A stretch of DNA of 9,142 nt, from NCBI GenBank assembly GCA_964638775.1, contig CAZWZH010000154.1, forward strand, positions 1-9,142, read 5' to 3'. Made by a program: the position numbers and the translations under genes. The first letter of the stretch is position 1. Every line of letters begins with the position of its first letter. Positions 5,963 to 9,142 of the stretch are shown here, piece by piece. The notes beneath the pieces are model-generated. The model worked only from the letters and a program-made list of their open reading frames with translations. It ran no database searches and was not told the origin of the DNA. This stretch comes from Azophilus sp964638775. Lineage in GTDB: Bacteria; Pseudomonadota; Gammaproteobacteria; Pseudomonadales; Azotimanducaceae.

Positions 5963-7111
5963 ATGATTCACAAGGGATCCGTTCAGACGGTACTGGGGCC
6001 GGTCGCGCCGGACGCGCTGGGCCTGACGCTCCCCCACGAACACGTGCTGGTGGACATGACGCTGGGCGCCTGTTCGTCGGAAGCGCTGATCGACCAGACC
6101 GAATCGGGCAAGAAGGCGGCCAGCGTTCCCGAAGCGGGTTGGGAACCCGGCGAAGACGGTCCGGGCACCGCGGCCACTTGGCGGGCGAAGTGGAACCAGC
6201 CCATCTGCCTCGAGAACCGGGGCGACGTGGCGCGCAACTGGTTCTACTACGGCGACTACAAGATTTCCGACATCGAGGACGTGATCTACGAGGCCAACCT
6301 GTTCAAGCGGCACGGCGGCGGCTGCCTGGTGGACCAGACCTCCATCGGCCTCGGCCGGGACCCGAAGGGGCTGCAGCAGGTGTCGCGGGCCACGGGCGTG
6401 CACATCGTGATGGCCACCAGCTACTACACCCAGGAATACCATCCCGAGCACGTGGCCGCCCTGGATGTCGAGGCCCTGGAGCGGCGCATACTCCGCGACC
6501 TCGACCAGGGCGTGGCCGGGGGCGTGCAGGCCGGCATCATCGGCGAGGTGGGTCTGGGTACGAACATCCACCCGGATGAAGAAAAGGTGCTGCGCGCATC
6601 GGCACGGGCGCAACGGGCGAGCGGCGCGCCGTTGAGCGTGCATCCCGGCTTCGGCCCCGACGCCATCTGGGCGGCGGTGCGCATCCTCGAGGATGAACAG
6701 GCCGACCTCTCCCGGGTGGTCATGTGCCATTGCGACCACCGCCTGGCCAGCCGTCCGGCGCCGAACTCCTTCGATCCCGAACCCTTCCTGGAACTGGCCG
6801 CCACCGGAATGTACCTGGAGTTCGACTGCTTCGGCTGGGAGGAGTCGTACCGCCAGCGCAGCAACGTCGATGCGCCGAACGACGCCATCCGCCTGAACGA
6901 GATCATGGCGCTGGTGGAAGCGGGCTACGATTCGAAGGTGCTGATTTCCCACGACATCGCGCTGCAGCACTGGCAGCGCAAGTACGGTGGCCACGGCTGG
7001 CAGCACATCCCGGAGTCGGTGACCGCGCTCATGCGCTACAAGGGTTTCGAAGAGGATTTGATCCGGCGGATCATCATAGACAATCCTCGGGAGCTGCTGA
7101 CAATAATCTGA
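5963..7111 (+). CDS. Phosphotriesterase-family (amidohydrolase superfamily) metal-dependent hydrolase
   Basis: Probable binuclear-metal hydrolase of the PTE/Php/lactonase group; the natural substrate is unknown and may be a lactone or phosphoester. The 382-residue protein has the ordered metal ligands of a TIM-barrel amidohydrolase: His25-x-His27 in LPHEHVLVD, Glu195 in AGIIGEVG, His227 in SVHPGF, His256 in MCHCDHR and Asp331 in ISHDI. Classical phosphotriesterases use a carboxylated lysine as the metal bridge; here Glu195 occupies it, as in E. coli Php. About 55 residues separate the HxH strand from the next conserved part (ENRGDVARNW), so it is slightly longer than bacterial PTE. There is no signal peptide, unlike secreted PTEs. 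GAGGGAGA at 5951-5958 supports ATG 5963. It lies 302 bp after the dioxygenase gene on the same strand and converges on the ATPase gene 31 bp away. The family is firm; organophosphate hydrolysis should not be assumed. Confidence 0.9.
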   Translation: MIHKGSVQTVLGPVAPDALGLTLPHEHVLVDMTLGACSSEALIDQTESGKKAASVPEAGWEPGEDGPGTAATWRAKWNQPICLENRGDVARNWFYYGDYKISDIEDVIYEANLFKRHGGGCLVDQTSIGLGRDPKGLQQVSRATGVHIVMATSYYTQEYHPEHVAALDVEALERRILRDLDQGVAGGVQAGIIGEVGLGTNIHPDEEKVLRASARAQRASGAPLSVHPGFGPDAIWAAVRILEDEQADLSRVVMCHCDHRLASRPAPNSFDPEPFLELAATGMYLEFDCFGWEESYRQRSNVDAPNDAIRLNEIMALVEAGYDSKVLISHDIALQHWQRKYGGHGWQHIPESVTALMRYKGFEEDLIRRIIIDNPRELLTII

Positions 7112-7142
7112 GAAGCGGAATGGAGGAGCTTGTGGTCCGCGG

Positions 7143-8291
7143 TCAGGGGAGCCCCATCTCCCCACAGAACGTCCCGAAGGGCAATACCCTCGTCCCCTGT
7201 GAGACATAGTCACGCCTGCCAAGGTGAACCTGGTAGAAGTCATTGATTGGGCAGCGCCGGCGAAAGTAATTGATTGCAGGATTCGGCGCCTTCTCTCCAG
7301 TTTTGCATTCCACGGCAAACTGAGGCTCACCGTCGCGTATCACAACGAAGTCGACTTCCCGTCGGTCGGTGTCCCGAATGAAGCGAAGTTCCATGCGATA
7401 CCCCTGGGTGTCTTCCTGGAAGTGGCAATACTTCAGAAGGTGGCAGGCAACCAGGTTCTCAAATCGCTCGCCGGGTCCGGGAACCTGCGACCAATCCCAG
7501 AGGTAAAGCTTGTTTTCTTTCTTTACCGCGCGGATCCGCGGTGCCCCGAACGGTGGAATACGAAAGCAGACATAAAGGTTTTCCAGAATTTCCAGCCAGC
7601 GCGCGACAGTTTCATGGGCCACCTGCAGATCTTCGCGCAGACTTCTCACCGAAAGCGGTGCTCCTATCCTGGCCGGTAACTCCTCGATAAGCAGTTCCAC
7701 CAGGGCCACCTGACGTACGTTCTCCAGGTCGCGCAGGTCTTCGTATACGACTCGCGACAATCGCTCCCGTTGCCACCGCCGCCAGACACGGGTGTTCGCG
7801 GCGAGCAGCGGTTCGGGAAATCCGCCGAAACGCAGCAGGGCATCGAGGTCGCTGGCCGATTCGTCCGCACCCAGTTCGCCCAGGGTGAAGGGATGCAATC
7901 GAAAGTGGTGGTAGCGGCCCTGCAGGGAATCGCCCCCCTTTCGGTAATGATCGAGGCGGGCGGAGCCCGTCACCAGGAAGGAGGTGCGATCTCCTTCCGT
8001 GTCGTAGAGACCTTTTACGAGATTTCGCCATCGGGGAAACTTGTGAATCTCGTCCAGCACCAAAAGGCGCTCGCTGCCGGGCAGTTCACCCCGCAGTAGT
8101 TTTGGGCGAACGCGCGGGTCGTCCCAATTGAGATACGCTGGGTGGCGCCCCCCGGCCGCGCCCAGAAGATCGAGCGCCAGGGTGGTCTTGCCGACTTGTC
8201 TGGGTCCACCCAGAAATACCATCTTCCGGGTCAGGTCAGCCTGGACCGGTGCGGCTAGATAGCGTCTGAGAATTCCTGATTTCGCGCTCAT
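7143..8291 (-). CDS. AAA_14 / DUF4143 domain ATPase
   Basis: ATP-binding protein of a widespread, poorly understood accessory family. The N-terminal AAA_14 domain has Walker A GGPRQVGKTT (28-37), Walker B LLVLDEIH (76-83) and a sensor-like LVTGSARLD (106-114), followed by the family motif HPFTLGEL (133-140). GGFPEPLL (156-163) and ARWLEILENLYVCFRI (230-245) mark the switch into the middle, winged-helix-like part. The C-terminal DUF4143 region has RFENLVACHLL (276-286) and REVDFVVIRD then AVECK (Asp314, Glu328, Lys330), which resembles a PD-(D/E)xK nuclease core. At 382 residues it is complete. The start ATG at 8291 lacks a clear Shine-Dalgarno. Its composition appears less GC-rich than the flanking genes, and it sits alone, converging on the phosphotriesterase-like gene. 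Transfer is therefore plausible. DNA cleavage activity is not established for the family, so a nuclease role is only inference. Confidence 0.92.
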   Translation of the reverse strand: MSAKSGILRRYLAAPVQADLTRKMVFLGGPRQVGKTTLALDLLGAAGGRHPAYLNWDDPRVRPKLLRGELPGSERLLVLDEIHKFPRWRNLVKGLYDTEGDRTSFLVTGSARLDHYRKGGDSLQGRYHHFRLHPFTLGELGADESASDLDALLRFGGFPEPLLAANTRVWRRWQRERLSRVVYEDLRDLENVRQVALVELLIEELPARIGAPLSVRSLREDLQVAHETVARWLEILENLYVCFRIPPFGAPRIRAVKKENKLYLWDWSQVPGPGERFENLVACHLLKYCHFQEDTQGYRMELRFIRDTDRREVDFVVIRDGEPQFAVECKTGEKAPNPAINYFRRRCPINDFYQVHLGRRDYVSQGTRVLPFGTFCGEMGLP

Positions 8292-8503
8292 GGACCAATC
8301 GTCCGGGTTGACGGAATATCGTTACTGATTTCAGGTTAACTCTACAATACGCATGAGTAAAGTCGAGGAAATCTGAAAATACTCATAGCCGAATCTGACA
8401 ATGACCATTGTAGTTTCAAGTGCGCCAAGTTTCAGATGAACTCCGTTGGCGCGAAACACCGTAGAAACGATTCGAGAAGTGTATTTCGCTATTCCGAATC
8501 CGG
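8292..8503. other. Lower-GC intergenic stretch upstream of the ATPase gene
   Basis: These 212 bp lie between the ATPase start and the metallopeptidase stop, both on the minus strand. The stretch is clearly less GC-rich than the genes around it, most of all in 8320-8420. Short frames exist, for example a 25-codon minus-strand frame ending at 8331 (MVIVRFGYEYFQ at its start), but none has a ribosome site or family match that I recognise. It should contain the ATPase promoter; I could not choose convincing hexamers. Confidence 0.5.
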
Positions 8504-9142
8504 TCAGGGGAGGATGGTCACGGGGTGTGGCCGGGGCGGCGTGGCCGGCGCGAGTTCGCGCATTTGCGGAATATAACCGGCAAGCGTCAACTGCCGGTTG
8601 CCGGGGCTCGGATGGGTGCTCAGAAACTCGGGCTGGCGCGAGCCGCCATGCCGTTGCATCTTCTGCCACAGGGTCAGGGCCGCCAGCGGCTCGTAACCCG
8701 CCCGCGCGGCGATCTCGAAGCCCATGCGGTCCGCTTCGGATTCCGCCGTCCGGCTGTTGGGCAGTTGCAGGGCGAGCACCGCGGCCAGCGCGGCGCCCTG
8801 CCCGAGGCCCCGATGCTCCGTGGCCCCGGTAACCGTGAGTACGCCGAGATTCTGGGCCAGCGCCAGGGACATGCGTTCGGCGGTGTGGTTGGCGACGGCG
8901 TGGGAGATCTCGTGGCCCATGACCTGCGCGAGTTCGTCGTCGGTGAGGTCGAGTTTGTGGACAAGCCCGCTGTAGATGGCCATGCGCCCGCCGGCCATGC
9001 ACCAGGCATTGACCGTCTCGGGCCCGTCGATGAGCGCCACGCTCCAGCGCCAGTTCGCGGTGTGCGGGTACAGCCGCACCGTCTCGGCGACCAGCCGGCC
9101 GGTGACCGTGCCGACACGGTCGGCCAGATAGGGGTCGTTTAG
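8504..9142 (-). CDS. M48-family zinc metallopeptidase, N-terminus off window
   Basis: Zinc endopeptidase of the M48 group, related to the bacterial LoiP/YcaL/BepA-like proteins that act on proteins at the cell envelope. The frame is open from the right edge (LNDPYLADRVGTVTG) to TGA at 8506-8504, giving 212 visible residues. NAWCMAGGRMAIYSGL is the conserved strand before the active site. GHEISHAVANH supplies the HExxH zinc site (visible residues 77-81) and ESEADRMGFEIAARAGY the third ligand (Glu at visible residue 134) in its ExxxD motif. STHPSPGNRQ near the end is the typical C-terminal motif of the family. The tail is Pro-rich (PATPPRPHPV). The missing N-terminus would show whether there is a signal peptide or lipobox, so export is expected from the family but not seen. 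An internal GTG at 9079 is not the start, because clear family sequence continues upstream of it. Confidence 0.93.
   Translation of the reverse strand, partial: LNDPYLADRVGTVTGRLVAETVRLYPHTANWRWSVALIDGPETVNAWCMAGGRMAIYSGLVHKLDLTDDELAQVMGHEISHAVANHTAERMSLALAQNLGVLTVTGATEHRGLGQGAALAAVLALQLPNSRTAESEADRMGFEIAARAGYEPLAALTLWQKMQRHGGSRQPEFLSTHPSPGNRQLTLAGYIPQMRELAPATPPRPHPVTILP

Noticed and set aside
7146..7163. GGGGAG/CTCCCC dyad at the convergent gene ends
   Set aside because: Only 6 bp, no T-run, and it lies within the last codons of the ATPase gene; not enough for a terminator call.
5918..7330. 470-codon minus-strand frame opposite the phosphotriesterase-like gene
   Set aside because: The plus strand here encodes a complete metal-ligand set with a good ribosome site; the antisense product has no recognisable domain.
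8331..8405. 25-codon minus-strand frame (MVIVRFGYEYFQ...) in the low-GC gap
   Set aside because: It reads like protein but has no Shine-Dalgarno, no known family and lies in a frame that continues into the metallopeptidase gene as a shadow.

Overview
The window looks like chromosomal DNA of a high-GC proteobacterium, most likely a gammaproteobacterium. The evidence is a Pseudomonas-like class Ia ribonucleotide reductase with two N-terminal ATP-cone domains, preceded by NrdR-box-like and DnaA-box-like sites, next to an E. coli-type glycerol kinase. Overlapping long antisense frames throughout the coding DNA also fit high GC. The genus cannot be set from this sequence. No rRNA, tRNA, CRISPR array, transposase or integrase was seen.

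Layout. (1) 1-2651, minus: nrdA, cut by the left edge before its C-terminus. (2) 2652-3165: a divergent control region of about 0.5 kb between nrdA and glpK. It holds a perfect 12-bp hairpin in the nrdA leader, two NrdR-box-like palindromes 32 bp apart with a promoter overlapping one of them, a DnaA-box cluster, and a third, best-matching NrdR-like palindrome over the probable glpK -10. (3) 3166-4656, plus: glpK. (4) 4761-5660, plus: a PhyH-family Fe(II)/2-oxoglutarate dioxygenase. (5) 5661-5962: a noncoding stretch dominated by a 127-bp element with 31-bp inverted arms, followed by an AT-rich probable promoter. (6) 5963-7111, plus: a phosphotriesterase-family metallohydrolase. (7) 7143-8291, minus: an AAA_14/DUF4143 ATPase, probably an accessory gene, with a lower-GC stretch upstream. 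(8) 8504-9142, minus: an M48 metallopeptidase, cut by the right edge.

Working together. nrdA serves dNTP synthesis and its upstream region fits cell-cycle (DnaA) and nucleotide-pool (NrdR) control. glpK feeds glycerol into glycerol-3-phosphate. The dioxygenase and the phosphotriesterase-like enzyme lie on the same strand downstream of glpK, but the gaps (104 and 302 bp) suggest separate transcription, and any shared pathway is conjecture. The ATPase converges on the phosphotriesterase gene and does not look functionally tied to its neighbours.

The least explained features are the long hairpin element at 5745-5871, whose only two imperfections are G-U wobbles in plus-strand RNA, and the NrdR-like box facing glpK. 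I did not find a clear new multi-gene system.
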